A DNA stretch of 64,000 nucleotides from Hyposmocoma kahamanoa (lineage: Eukaryota > Arthropoda > Insecta > Lepidoptera > Cosmopterigidae). This document shows, piece by piece, positions 23,595 through 34,450 of the stretch (positions within the stretch are counted from its first letter, which is position 1; each line of letters opens with the position of its first letter). The stretch covers positions 991,688-1,055,687 of the forward strand of contig NW_020653766.1 in assembly GCF_003589595.1 (NCBI RefSeq). The letters run 5' to 3'. The notes under the pieces are model-generated. The model was not told the DNA's origin. It ran no database searches and was given only the letters and a program-made list of their open reading frames with translations. A program made the translations under genes and the position numbers.

Positions 23595-23680
23595 CTCTCA
23601 TTGGACCATTCTAGCCTTTCCTTAGAGGAGACCCGTGCCCAGTAGTGGGACATACTAAAATAATGATGATGGACTTTCCA
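23595..23680 (+). mobile_element. RTE-type LINE 3' end
   Basis: TTAGAGGAGACCCGTGCCCA, GTAGTGGGACATACTAAAAT and a short GATGATGG tail reproduce the usual 3' end of lepidopteran RTE elements (CCAGCAGTGGGA...GATGATGATG). Only the last 80 or so bases are present. Confidence 0.7.
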
Positions 23681-23784
23681 TTGACTATACCCTCGTGTTG
23701 TTAGAAGGAATTCGTTCTTCAATACTCTAGATATTTCAAGAACATTCTGTTTATTTTTTTTATCTAAATTAAAATTCAATAATA

Positions 23785-23965
23785 TTTTGGGGTCGGGCTC
23801 AGCCTACGGCGCGTGATCGGTTTCAGTTTACGGGGTGTGCTCATGCTCTTCGGTGGAGGTCGATTCCCGATTTATGCCAATTTAAGAAACGAACATTTCT
23901 AAGTTGGTTTTGGTCTGAGTATTCTGGGTTATCGTTGATTTGGTATTCATAGTACCTACATAGTA
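23785..23965 (+). repeat. tRNA-derived SINE (S5)
   Basis: GGCGCGTGATCGGTTTCAG (A-box-like) and GAGGTCGATTCCCGATTTAT (B-box-like) precede GAACATTTCTAAGTTGGTTT, TGGTCTGAGTATTCTGGG, a body I associate with lepidopteran SINEs. Single copy here; fragments with CTCCCGAGTTTAATTCCC at 24503 and TTCCCGAGTTCAATTCCG at 29864 may be relatives. Confidence 0.55.
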
Positions 23966-24974
23966 CAGGAAATTCGGCAGTAGTTTGGCATTTTCCCCCC
24001 TAAATACTTCTCTTTGCAATAGCTTTCAAGAAAATGAAATCTAACATAGAGACGGTTGAGATACAACAACGCTATAATAAGTATCTCATTTCCACTACAT
24101 CGAGAACCATGCTTTACATTTTTCCAATTGTGAGATATTGTACTCGTAATCTATTATGTCTCCGTATATTATCTCCATTTGATGGTGTGCGGACGCTTCG
24201 GGCTTCGTCCTCCGCGGACCTCGGAAATCTTGAAATTGACCAGGGTGTACCTCATAAAAGTGCACAAATACTTTCTCTATATATTATAATTTTTGCAGGC
24301 CGTTGATCACTGTTTCATATTTTCCACATTTAGGTCTTCTCATATTTGATTCTTTGCTTTGGAATCTATCTGCGTACAGCGGTATAAATATCTTTTTTCC
24401 ACCATATCGGGAAGTATGCGTTCTATTTTTATCAGTGAGTACGAACTTGTCGCTTTATATATATAATATATATATATATTTATATGACATGCCGATATTA
24501 TGATCTCCCGAGTTTAATTCCCATTTAAAAGATATTTGTGTTCGTGTTTTACTGTTTTCTTTAGGGGTTTGTATATCTGCCGCTTTAACCCCACGTGAGA
24601 ATCCCGTAGGACATTGTATTAAGAAATAATAAATACAGTAATAAATAATAAAATAAAAAATAAAATAAAAAATATTATATATATAATTGATAAAACTTGT
24701 TTGTATATATTACACTAAAACATTCGATTTTCTAATACCCATCATATCATAATATCTCTGGCATTCACAGCACGCAGCCCCCTATTGCCACGCAAGCAAA
24801 AAAATAATACTTAGATAGAAATAAGTGAAAGGCTGAACATACAACCGTTATAGATTTTTGTTATCCAAGTACGTAGACGCTATATAAATAACATCTAGAA
24901 TATAAGTTCTTGTTTCGCTATATTATGGCAATATGAATTAGAATTGCATTTTTTTAATACCAATTCTTTTTTTT

Positions 24975-25118
24975 TAAAGAGTTCGTCCAGGGTAATACTT
25001 TCCTGCCACCTACATTACTGTGTTCCGGGCACATGGGAGCTAAGCTGGCTTCTCTTAGGTAGGTTACCATCAGGCGCACGACTTGTTCATCCCGTCACTT
25101 GATGTTATAAAAAAATCA
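24975..25118 (+). repeat. Rep-A copy 5 (deleted middle)
   Basis: AAGAGTTCGTCCAGGGTAAT, TGCCACC, then GGTTACCATCAGGCGCACGA and CGTCACTTGATGTTATAAAA. Confidence 0.75.
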
Positions 25119-25139
25119 AGTTACAAAACGAAAAAGCCG

Positions 25140-25305
25140 TACATCTAGTACTTAACGACACGCCTGTTCATAGCAGTTGCAGCGCCACACAGATCTTAAC
25201 TGTCACCATGAGACATAAAGGTGACAAGTCCCATGTGTACGTATTGTGGCAGCATGGATGTACTCTTTCACAAGGAGCTCTACTGCTAAGTTCAAATTTC
25301 CTTTG
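25140..25305 (-). repeat. Rep-A copy 6, tail-to-tail with copy 5
   Basis: CGACACGCCTGTTCATAGCA, GTTGCAGCGCCACACAGA, GACAAGTCCCATGTGTACG and CTTTCACAAGGAGCTCTACT, in reverse. It faces the copy at 24975-25118, making an imperfect inverted pair. Confidence 0.75.
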
Positions 25306-25559
25306 CGCGTGGCGGCATTGGTCGACAGCAAATGTTCCAGAGGAATAAGCATAGCTGTCGTATCAGGGGAATTTTGCACGGAAAACCTAAAATCAAAGTA
25401 CTTGAAATATCTTTAATATATTACGTCATAGAGAGTTACAGCTAGGGCGTAAGCGTCAGGCTAGCAAGCCGAGTTTCAGCGCCCTACTCGCGCATTCATT
25501 GGCCATCGTCCAGCGACCGCGACAGCCGAAAAGAGCCCTCCATTGAATGTGGCATTTTG
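25306..25559. other. GC-rich stretch between Rep-A and a LINE
   Basis: 25440-25550 is clearly richer in G and C than its surroundings (GCGCCCTACTCGCGCATTCA, CAGCGACCGCGACAGCCGAA). A GTTTCAG precedes it on the + strand, but neither strand gives a convincing exon with both splice borders. Confidence 0.3.
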
Positions 25560-26900
25560 TACGTGCGATCCGTATCAAATCAAATAATTTTATTCGTCAT
25601 CATGGGTACAATAAACATGATAACATTTATTTTACGGTCGCCATGACGTACCGTCAAGGCATACGAAATACACTATTATTATTAATTATACTTGTCCAAT
25701 ACTTCGAAATCGTAATAACAATAAAATAACTATAATAATAATAACCATTAAATAGTCATAAATCACTTATTGTAGGCTTCCACCTTCACAGGACAGTGAA
25801 AAACAAAGTCTTAAAATCTACAACGTTAGTTAGGAAAGCAAAACGAAAGTAATTTAGTGAAGATAATAATCAATGTAAATAAATCAATGTCATACAGTCA
25901 CGTTCGTCTCAATAATAAATTAATTAATGTGAAATTAGTTAACAAAATTTCTTGAACGTATAAAATGATTTTTCAATTAAATACTCAAATAATGTGCGTT
26001 TAAATTCCGCGAAATTTTCATTCTGCCTTAACTTAAAAATGGCAATTTATTATAGATTTTTGGTGTCATTGCAATTATACTCTTCTCAAATAGGGACGTT
26101 TTACAATTTATTTGGCGTAGTTGGTTAGGACGTCGTGCTCTTGTAACTACAGGAAAAAGTTGAGGGTGTCGTCGTATAAATGAGGCTATTTCATAGATAT
26201 ATAATGAAGGCAAGGGCAAAATTTTTAGTTCTCGAAAGTAGTTTCCGCAAGAGTCGGTCAGTTTCAGTCCACAGTTTGCCCTTATGTTGCTACTATTGCC
26301 CCAAAATAAGATAGCATATCTGAGTGTTGCAGCTACATAGCTGTGGTAAACTACAAGTTTAAAGAGAGCGTATGATTGTTTCGATCGCTTGTTATATATT
26401 ATTTGAAGTTGTTCCTCCCATTGCATTTTCCTATCAATGTGAAGTCCAAGGAATGTGGTTCCCGATGTTTCACCGATAACACGAGAGTTATAAATAACTT
26501 TGTTTGTCAAAGAGTTATTGCCCCTTTGACTGAAATTCATAATTGTCGTTTTGTCAAGATTTAGTGATAAATTATTAGATTTAAGCCATGTCATTACATT
26601 TATTAGGGATTCTTTTACTTCAGTCTCATTTTCAAATAAAATAGTACAGTCATCAGCGAATAAAGCTATGTGATTTGGAATTGATTTAGGCATGTCATTA
26701 ATATAAATAATAAACAGCAATGGACCTAGAACACTACCTTGTGGAACCCCATATTTTACTAGTCTAGGAGAAGATTCGCAAATAGTTTCTGTTTTTGTGA
26801 TTAAAGAAATTCGACTGATTTGTGTTATTTGTGTTCTGTCACTCAGATATGATTTTAATAAGTTGTAAGACAGCCTCTGTGTAATTGCTTCTTGGTGTCT
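25560..26900 (-). mobile_element. 5'-truncated non-LTR retrotransposon (Jockey/CR1-like)
   Basis: The - strand frame is open from about 26890 to 26028: RLSYNLLKSYLSDRTQITQI, YGVPQGSVLGPLLFIIYIND, the catalytic FADD at 26649-26660, then WLKSNNLSLNLDKTTIMNF and TTFLGLHIDRKMQWEEQL, all standard reverse transcriptase landmarks in order. A one-base shift near 26030-26045 moves the C-terminus to another frame (FAEFKRTLFEYLIEKSFYT). The 3' UTR ends in AATAAAATTATTTGATTTGA at about 25570-25590. It is intact over some 860 bp apart from that shift, so it is among the youngest LINE copies here. Endonuclease and 5' part are absent. It would lie in an intron if the candidate exons at 26914 and 27122 are real. 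Confidence 0.92.
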
Positions 26901-26913
26901 ACACTCCGCTTAC

Positions 26914-26950
26914 CAGTGTGATGCAGCAACCAAATAGCTATAGATGAAGA
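26914..26950 (-). CDS. Candidate 37-bp internal exon
   Basis: On the - strand, acceptor GCTGATTTTCAG (ending at 26951) and donor GTAAGC (26913-26908) frame 37 bp that reads SSSIAIWLLHHT in the phase left by the exon at 27122. It is short and low in information; only the good splice borders and matching phase support it. Confidence 0.22.
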
Positions 26951-27121
26951 CTGAAAATCAGCAATACTAAGTCTTCATTATGTTTGTCCACATTACTGTT
27001 TTTTTCTTTTGTATAACAGGAGATTACGATTTACAGGAGTTTATTTATTTAAAAGGAAGATTATACAGGGATGTAAAACATAATTTATAAAAAAAAAATT
27101 TTTCTTCTCAAAGTGACTTAC

Positions 27122-27277
27122 CTTACTTGTGATTTTTAAAATTTCTTCGCGCAGCCGACGACTACCAACAGCCACACACTTACTCCACCCGTACATAGTA
27201 TTTAACCAATTCCAGAATGACAACCCATCGCCGCGGACGGGCCCCGCCCATTTTTCGCTTTGCGTTGATCCATGCAC
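27122..27277 (-). CDS. Candidate 5' exon of an unknown - strand gene
   Basis: A GC-rich block ends on the - strand in a consensus donor, AAG|GTAAGT, at 27122/27121. The frame into it is open from just after a TGA near 27313 and reads GLSFWNWLNTMYGWSKCVAV then GSRRLREEILKITSK, ending in phase 0. The position 27277 marks a GTG codon, not a start; the first in-frame ATG is in TMYGW near 27192. If that ATG is used, only 25 codons are coding and the rest is 5' UTR. An upstream acceptor (CTGTCGCAG) is weak. The protein is not recognised. The donor and base composition are the evidence; no closed gene model is possible. Confidence 0.4.
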
Positions 27278-27650
27278 TGCGACAGACGCGTCTGCATTAC
27301 CGCGGACGAATCACCGCTCGTGCAAGTACAGCCAAGAACATAGATTGACACTGACATTTTCTTGACTCTATACAAATATAGGTCGGTATTCATATGTCCC
27401 TATAAAATGCCATATCAACATTTTGGTAGATGCATGTAAGTCTGATCGTTGAGTCAAGCCGGTCTCAGAAATTATTGGAGCGGAGTCGGGCGGCAATGTA
27501 AATCGTCAAAAATAATATTTTTAATTTATTGCGGTCACTCTGACTTACGAGAGCTTGTTCCAGTAGCCACAATAAACCTTCCGGCATTTGTTTATAATAC
27601 ATTTCGTGTTTTATTTATTTATTGATGCAACAGTAAAATTTTAATGTTAG

Positions 27651-27660
27651 NNNNNNNNNN
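27651..27660. other. Assembly gap (10 N)
   Basis: Ten N separate ...TTTTAATGTTAG from GGCAACAGTACCCCACCCCT. A run of exactly ten suggests a placeholder of unknown size, so sequences on the two sides need not be adjacent. The left side (ACTTACGAGAGCTTGTTCC, CACAATAAACC) may be the edge of a repeat too long to assemble. Confidence 0.95.
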
Positions 27661-28589
27661 GGCAACAGTACCCCACCCCTATCAATCAGTTGTAACGCAA
27701 ATGTGAAAAATCGAGAAAAAAGAACCCGCGACGGGTTCAGAAAGAGACGGAAGATATCAAGTGCAAAGGAAAGAAAGAGACGCACAGCGGATGGTCTAAA
27801 TTATTATATTATACATAATAATATTCGGGAGGATTCGATGTGTGTATATGAGAATTTCTAAGACAAACCACTATTTAAACAAAAATAAGAAATAATTTTC
27901 ACCAACAAACAACAATAATACCACTATTGTTATTAGAATTGAAAAATAGCAATTGAAATAAAACAAATTGGTTTTATTGCTTTTTAATAAAAAGTGAAAA
28001 CCATGACTTACAAATTTGTCTTTTTAAAGTAAATTATTGCAAATCGGAACCAACGGTTTTATTCTAAGCACACGTGACATTAATCAAATATTGCAAAATA
28101 TCTAGAAACCTCACATATACTACAATACTATAATCGTATTGTCTCTATTTTCTTAGAGGACGCTACGAGCCCACCACACACCCCTTAAAACATAAAAAGT
28201 TTTATTCAAATATAAACCTTACCCTGCAGGCAGTAAGAGCGAAATTGGTATGACGAAAAAATGGCATATAAGTCACTTTTAAGCAGGAGCATAAAAGGCC
28301 GAGACGCGACGGCGCGGTTCGGTAGGAAATCTCGTCACTTAATTTAGGGTTAAAATATACATCCCCCGATTTGTGGAGGGGGTTGGGTAACTCAAGGTCA
28401 GAGAAATTTGTCACATTATGTCATTGCTGCAAATTGGTAATTATGCAGTTGGGACTTTTGTGACATCGTGCTTGACATTAAGCAATTTACGACTATATGT
28501 ACATTTCTATATGTACATTTCTGTAAATAACGGTTTATGCATTATTCCGAGTAGTTTTCAGGATAAGGTAACAGTATTATTATGTTTAA
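27661..28589. other. Anonymous DNA right of the gap
   Basis: No feature recognised. 28205-28400 is somewhat GC-rich (GACGCGACGGCGCGGTTC) and open on the - strand for 70 codons without a domain. Confidence 0.35.
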
Positions 28590-28812
28590 ACTGTCTCTGT
28601 GGCCGAACGGTTACCATGCCTGAACCAGTCCGGCGACTGTCACGCAGAGGTCCCAGGTTCGAATCCCAGGCCGGGAGAAATATTTGTATGGCCTATATTT
28701 ATTACTCAGTAATTTGTGGTCGTCTATGTGTATGCCATGGTACCCGCGCCACAGAGTTTCCCTAGGGCGGGGCTATGTTGAGTGTGTGCGTTATTATTAT
28801 TATTATTATTGT
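28590..28812 (+). repeat. Rep-C SINE copy 2
   Basis: The head TGGCCGAACGGTTACCATGC and B box GGTTCGAATCC are intact. A short extra segment (TGAACCAGTCCGGCGACTG) interrupts the anticodon region, and the body lacks part of the GAGTTTGGGTG block. Its TTA tail (28790-28810) abuts the LINE at 28813 on the other strand. Confidence 0.88.
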
Positions 28813-29275
28813 CTTTATTTTTATGAGCTTGTTAGCTAGTTGCTAAATGCAGCATGTCTATGTGGGTGATGGTGGTGGTGCGTAACAAAAGCTTACTTCG
28901 TCCCCTTTCAACAGCAAAAACCTTCTGACAATGCGACAAGTATTAAGGATGGCTGCCTTCTGTAACAAGTGGTATATGTTTGATGGGAGATTCAGGGAAT
29001 GAAATGACTTGTGTAGCTGTTTGGGAATGACGCCTGTGGTTGAACTAACTATTGGTACTATTACTACATTCTTTAAAAGCCATATTCTGGTCATTTCCTC
29101 TTTTATATCTGTGTATTTAGAGAGTTTTTCTGATATTGTAGACTGTAAGATGTGGGTGTTTGGTACGGCAATGTCTATTAAAAATCCGGCTATTTTTCAC
29201 TCTTGTTTACTACCGTGATATCTAGTCTATTATAGTGGATGGTTCGATCAGTTAGAATGGCTCGATCAAAATATA
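28813..29275 (-). mobile_element. LINE polyprotein C-terminus and 3' UTR
   Basis: Reading - strand from 29275: DRTIHYNRLDITVVNKSEK, a stop, then PDFLIDIAVPNTHILQSTIS, EEMTRIWLLKNVVIVPIVSS, TTGVIPKQLHKSFHSLNLPS and LQKAAILNTCRIVRRFLL. This block is a well-known C-terminal region of a lepidopteran LINE polyprotein downstream of reverse transcriptase. It ends in CATAAAAATAAAGACAATAA at the TAA run. 5'-truncated, with one internal stop near 29210. Confidence 0.85.
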
Positions 29276-30439
29276 ATTTGGCTGTATCATTTTATTATTA
29301 ATATTAAACGTACTAAATTAATATTAATATATTTATAATATTTAATCCTCTTTTTTCATTATTGGTATTTTCTTATAACGATTAATGACATTTAAAACCA
29401 GAATATCTTTTGATATTGGTCTCCTAATAAATGTTGGTTCCCTGATTGCGCCGTCCATTCAGTAGGTTAGGTTATATATAAAAATGCAGAAGCCAAAGCG
29501 TTTGCGTTTCCGAACATATGTTTTCAGGTCAGATCATAATAATTAGTATATTAGTGTACAAATACTTTATTTACTTTTAAAAATAAGTATCTAAATTTTG
29601 TTTTTAATGCTTAAATTGTCTTAGTTTTGCGGCCCAACATAAAACTATCAAAGTTAATTTATAGAAATCAAATATTTTTTGTGTTGCTCAGAACAGATTA
29701 AAATAATATCTAATAATATATTTTATTCTTCAGATTTTTTTGCCTGTTGCTTTTGCAAATTTAAAAAGATCATTTAAATATATGCCGTAGTTTTTTAGCT
29801 ATGCAATGTTGGCGTATGTATGATCTCAGTAGCGTAGCTCTAAGATACTTTGGATATTAATGATTTCCCGAGTTCAATTCCGATTAAAAAAACATTTGTA
29901 ATGGTTTGTTTTTTGTTTTTTAGGGCATTGAATTTTATTCCTCTGGTAGCTGTGATGTAGCCCCTACAATACTTCTATCTCTATCTTTGAAAAAATCCAA
30001 GATCCAGAATATTTGAAGGAGTAGTTATTTAACTAGTTTTAACCTAACTAATCGATGTTAGGCAATTGCAAAAAAAATTATGTAATAAAAACTTTATTAG
30101 AAATAGCAATACAAAAACACGTAGCACCATTGTAGTACCATTTATACTTTTTTCTACTCCTGTACTTGAGTTTGTCTATAAATTAATAATATAAATAATA
30201 ATTTCATAAACAATATCACAAAGGCGCTCTTATTACTTCTAAACCAAAATTCTTTTGTCTTTTGTTCTTTTGTCGCTACTGAACTAAAAAAAATATGTGA
30301 AAAATTCTGTGTGCAAAATTTACGACTTTCAAAAAAAAGAACGTCGTGCTTTTGTTAATAAAAATATCAAACATGAGCTACTCAAACGCTCTACTGCCCC
30401 CTCATTGGGTATATTGACCTAAATGTCTTGCAACCGGGC
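29276..30439. other. AT-rich DNA without recognised genes
   Basis: Apart from a SINE-like scrap at 29855-29900 (TGATTTCCCGAGTTCAATTC) nothing can be named. Homopolymer A runs at 30270-30350. Confidence 0.4.
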
Positions 30440-30479
30440 CGTAAACTTTTATTAAAAAAAGATTGGTTAAAATATAAGC

Positions 30480-30616
30480 GGTACTTGGCCACTTTTATTC
30501 TATCTCTTTGGCTTTTTGTTTTATAGCGTTTTGAATTTCGTTTGAGTCTGTTGTCATTGATTGTTAACAAAATATATATTAAATATTGGTTGTATTTAAT
30601 TATTTTATTTATTGTA
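30480..30616 (+). repeat. Rep-E copy 1 (partial)
   Basis: GTTTGAGTCTGTTGTCATTG, ATTGTTAACAAAATATATAT and TTGGTTGTATTTAATTATTT match the reverse complement of 51215-51350 with few changes. Class unknown. Confidence 0.65.
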
Positions 30617-30870
30617 GCAGCAGTAGACCTCCTTGTAAAAGTGTTCGTCCAGAAAGGTACTGCCACCTTTCTTATTTCAGCCGCCAAGATGTAATGTCAG
30701 CATTTACTGTGTTCCGGTTTTGAAAGGTAAGCTTTAGCTTTAAAGTTAAGCCTTAGAGCTTTGCGATTTAAAGCTCAGAGTGGCTATGCAACTATTATGG
30801 ATAGGCGCTTGTAGCTTACCATCAGCGTATTGTTAGGTACCAATCTCTTCAAGATAACCTCGGAGTGACA
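30617..30870 (+). repeat. Rep-A copy 7
   Basis: TAGCAGCAGTAGACCTCCTT, GTGTTCGTCCAGAAAGGTAC, TTCAGCCGCCAAGATGTAAT and GTAGCTTACCATCAGCG; diverged at the tail. Confidence 0.8.
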
Positions 30871-31059
30871 AAATAAAATTTGAAAAGACAACTTGAACTT
30901 GACTTTTGCTTACGTAAGCCTACAGATAACGTCAAAGCAATATGTCTATAATATAAGGTCGTCAGTCTAGATATCATTTATTCAGCTGTGTAGTGTTTCG
31001 ACAATGAATGGCTGGTCATCCAATAAACTACAAAAAAGATTCTTTTCTTGTGATTCCAA

Positions 31060-31290
31060 TGACGAAGTGAACGAGAAAATAGGGAGGGTGCTGTACGTGC
31101 ACCCGGGGTCGCTCACCCGGGGCACTAGCCTTTGAGAACCGGATAAAGTCTGTGACAACGGTCTGTGACAACCCTGTCCACGGCCTGATCTAGGGTCAGG
31201 ACCTCAACTTATAATGTTCATGTGCTTGCACAGATTACAGTGCCCTTCCGGTATAACCTGAAGGTTTGTAGGGAGGGTCGGTATAAACAA
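31060..31290. other. Unclassified GC-rich segment
   Basis: GTGCACCCGGGGTCGCTCAC, a repeated 'GTCTGTGACAAC' and CCTTCCGGTATAACCTGAAG stand out from the AT-rich surroundings. No open frame longer than chance and no splice borders; perhaps a piece of a transposon not otherwise in this window. Confidence 0.3.
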
Positions 31291-31329
31291 AACTTAAGTC
31301 GAAAAATAACGATACTGTTCGTAACAGTT

Positions 31330-31545
31330 GGAGTGTAACTCGGAACTTTAAATCACAATGGGCACTGATAAAGTTGACACGTCCCATGTGCTTGTAACTT
31401 GACGAGCACCTACCCTTTAAAACCGGATCGCAGTAATTCTCACATTATTGCTTGGCGGCAGAAATAGGTAAGATGTCAGTGCTTCCCTGGACGAACTTTT
31501 CACAAGGAGATGTACTGATGCTATGAAATGTATTATAAACGAATT
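31330..31545 (-). repeat. Rep-A copy 8
   Basis: AGTTGACACGTCCCATGTGC, GAGCACCTACCCTTTAAAAC, ATTGCTTGGCGGCAGAAATA and TTCCCTGGACGAACTTTTC. Confidence 0.85.
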
Positions 31546-31629
31546 ATTTTAAGGATAGTACGTATGCCTAAGTAATAGGTACAAGATTTTAAGACCTAAT
31601 TATGTAATGATTGCATACTATTTTTTTTG

Positions 31630-31835
31630 TACGAGTCATTTTTTTTTGTTTTATAATATCAAGTGAAGGGACGAGCAAGTTGTGCGCCTGATGGTAAGCA
31701 ACACGCCACTCCATAACAGTTGCAGTGCCACTCAGAGCTTTAAATTGCAAAGATCTGAGGGGCTCTACCACTGAGCCCATCACCCTGAGACATAAGTTGA
31801 TAAGTCCCATGTGCCTGTAACTTGTAACGATTTGA
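31630..31835 (-). repeat. Rep-A copy 9 (tail half)
   Basis: TTTTATAATATCAAGTGAAG, GGACGAGCAAGTTGTGCGCC through AAGTCCCATGTGCCTGTAAC. The head half is missing; tandem in orientation with copy 8. Confidence 0.85.
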
Positions 31836-32814
31836 CTAAACTAGAACAATATTCCCAAATATTTATTACACCTAATTTTCATTTCCTGTATGTAAACAGT
31901 AGACTCTGAACTTTTGGCAGTTCTTATTATGAGTGATTTAAAGCTGAATTTTAATCTTAACTTCAAACTGAGCGTGCTGCTCTTGACTATTCATAAAAAT
32001 AACTCCTACAATAAAAATAAACGCAGACTTCAATAAACAACCGTAGGAGTTAAACCACGCGGTTAAAATTGAACCCTTTAACTCGTGACTGCGAGGAGCG
32101 TGAGTCATGCATTGTGTATGCTGCTTCTGCGCTCTTGAAAACTTTCCAGAATGCTCTCGTTCCATTTCTTGAACTATATTGATCACGGATCTCTATTGCA
32201 CACTATAACAAATTAAAGAAAGGATACAACAAGCGGCCTTATTGTTAGATAGCAATCTCTTCCATGCAATCTCTGGGCACAGGATAAACAAAAACATTAT
32301 AACAATCAGATTATTTACTTTGTTATTTATGTTGAAGTGTCGAAATAATCAGCGTGGTTGTATCGTGGCCTAAATCTTTAAAGGAAATCCATGCTCTGTA
32401 GTCGAACATACATGGATTGGAATAATAATATAAAATTCAATTGGAATTGAAAGGAAGCTCAAAGATGATTTTTCGCTACGCCGGCGTAGCACTTTGCTAC
32501 GATGTTTTGTGGGAAATGATAAAATTTATGTCTGCGTAAATTATTACTTTACGTGTTTATTTTAATCATATTTGATAGACTTCAAGTGTTTCAAGCATGT
32601 TTCGAGCAGTATCAAATGTGCTACGAAGCTACGACGTAAGTGACAACCAGGTGAAAAGTTTGTTTGTTTAACCTGTAGATATTGATATTATTTGCACAGC
32701 ATTAAGTAAAGAAAACAATGTTCTCATCCTCGTCAATGCTTTGCACGTGCCATTACTGGACATGAGTCTACTCAAGTCAGAGTCCGCCACGGTATTCTAA
32801 GAGTTGTAAACCTT

Positions 32815-33065
32815 TTTTATTTTTTATAATATTAAGTGACGGGACGAACATGTCGTGCGACACTGAGAGCTTTAAATCGCAAAGATCTGATAGACACTGC
32901 CACTGCGCCCGTCAACCTGAAACATTAGTTGACAAGTCCCAATTGACTGTACTTTACCAGCACCTTTATTCTTCAAAACCGGATTACTGCTTGGCGGCAG
33001 AAATAGGTAAGGTGGCAGTACTGCCTTGGATGAACTCTTTCACAAGGAGCTCTACTGCTATTAAA
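32815..33065 (-). repeat. Rep-A copy 10
   Basis: AATATTAAGTGACGGGACGA, GACACTGCCACTGCGCCCGT, AGTTGACAAGTCCC, GGATTACTGCTTGGCGGCAG and CACAAGGAGCTCTACTGCTA. The 103-codon open frame at 32850-33161 lies in this repeat and is not a gene. Confidence 0.88.
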
Positions 33066-33429
33066 TTCTATCGATCCTACTTCGACATACAGGTTTTATC
33101 ACGATATTTTCCTTCAGTGTTACTAAAACGTTCTATCACTGTATTACCACCATTGACATAATAAATATGCTTAATATAGTAGATTAGACGAAAACACAGA
33201 TTTTCCACATTTAGAAGAATAGATAATCTTATTGTGAGTCGTTCAATTCAATTAATTTATTTCTTTGTGGCACACAGGTTATAAAAGGTGTTACAAAAAG
33301 TTTATACATATAGAATCACTGTGATCTGGCTTTCATCATACAAAGTTTTATTTTTTTGTATTACACACTCATGCAATAATTTTTGTATATTGTATTCATG
33401 CCGTCCAAAAAAATTATATCAGTCACAAT

Positions 33430-33715
33430 CATTGACTTACAATTATATGGACGTCGGGTCCGCGCTAAAAAGTGTCCGAACTTATAGGGCGTTAAAATCG
33501 TATACAGAGCGTCATTCACGCTCTAGTCTTCGTTTGTTCGACTGACAGCGAAGCAAGCAAAATTAGACAGTACTGCGATGACATTACAATTTAAATTCAA
33601 CGTTTTAGCTTTTTTATATTCCTATATATGTCACTACGTTTAAATAGGTTGACTTGGGACATTTTTCTCGTGGTTTTTGTTTTAGACCCATCGTCCATAT
33701 AATTGTAAATCAATG
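33430..33715 (+). mobile_element. TA-1 copy 3 (MITE, 286 bp)
   Basis: Full length, from CATTGACTTACAATTATATG to ATTGTAAATCAATG, with a perfect 8-bp duplication GTCACAAT (33422-33429 and 33716-33723). The right end carries a few substitutions (TAAATCAATG for TAAGTCAATG), so this copy is slightly aged. Confidence 0.95.
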
Positions 33716-34004
33716 GTCACAATACTAAAATAAACAAAATGTCAAAAATTAAAAACAGCATCAACAATGTACCATGTCAAATTTTAAATGAACTTCAACT
33801 TCAACTTTTGTATCTATGGCTCCGTCGTTTTGCACGACGATTTCGCCAACGTCAGAGTTGAAAGACATGTAGTGCTGTGGTGAGATAGATTGCCGGTTAT
33901 TAAAATACTTATGCGGTTATTATACATATTAACGGTTACAATTTTTTTTAATGACATTTTAAAAATACAATTTGAGGGCTCGTGTTATTTTCTTTCTTTT
34001 GGAA

Positions 34005-34195
34005 ACATTTTAGGAAGTTTTATTTAGCGTGAAATAAAAGTCTATATTATTGTAGAATGTCACTTCATTGAGGTAATTAAATAACATTGTCTTAAACTCT
34101 GTAGCATTATTGGAAATCCTTATTTCAATCGAAAGTTTGTTATAGGCATTCGAAGTCATTACAACCACGCTTTCTCTAAGAAGAGTAGTTTTGCA
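34005..34195 (-). mobile_element. LINE C-terminal fragment
   Basis: The - strand frame gives TTLLRESVVVMTSNAYNKLS then IEIRISNNATEFKTMLFNYL, the same C-terminal pattern as the LINE at 25560-26900 (SIIAMTPKIYNKLP, FAEFKRTLFEYL) but a different family. It is cut off at the GAAA run at 34198. Confidence 0.7.
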
Positions 34196-34450
34196 TGGAA
34201 AGAAAGAAAGAAAGAAAAGTAATTTATTCAGCACAATACACGTGGAGTACAATATTAATAATTAGTATTAAAAGTGTATTATTGCACTGAAAAGGAACCA
34301 ACTCAGCTACTGCGACAGGGCCACAGCGCTGGTTATCAGTGGACCCTTTTCGAAAATGCCGATTAAAAGAAATAAAAATATATGAATAAAATAAAAACAA
34401 AACGTGGACGCGAGTTAAATAAAAACTTAAACATAAAACAATATAATTAA
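34196..34450 (-). mobile_element. LINE 3' UTR with GAAA-type tail
   Basis: A (GAAA)n-like run at 34198-34216 ends a - strand segment containing CAGCGCTG and TCCACTGATAACCAGCGCTG, diverged from 5676-5990. Probably a separate 3' end inserted next to the fragment at 34005. Confidence 0.5.

Noticed and set aside
25440..25550. GC-rich block as an exon
   Set aside because: A GTTTCAG precedes it on the + strand but no matching donor and frame were found; the - strand frame stops after about 15 codons.
32850..33161. 103-codon open frame
   Set aside because: Falls on a Rep-A copy; other copies do not keep the frame.
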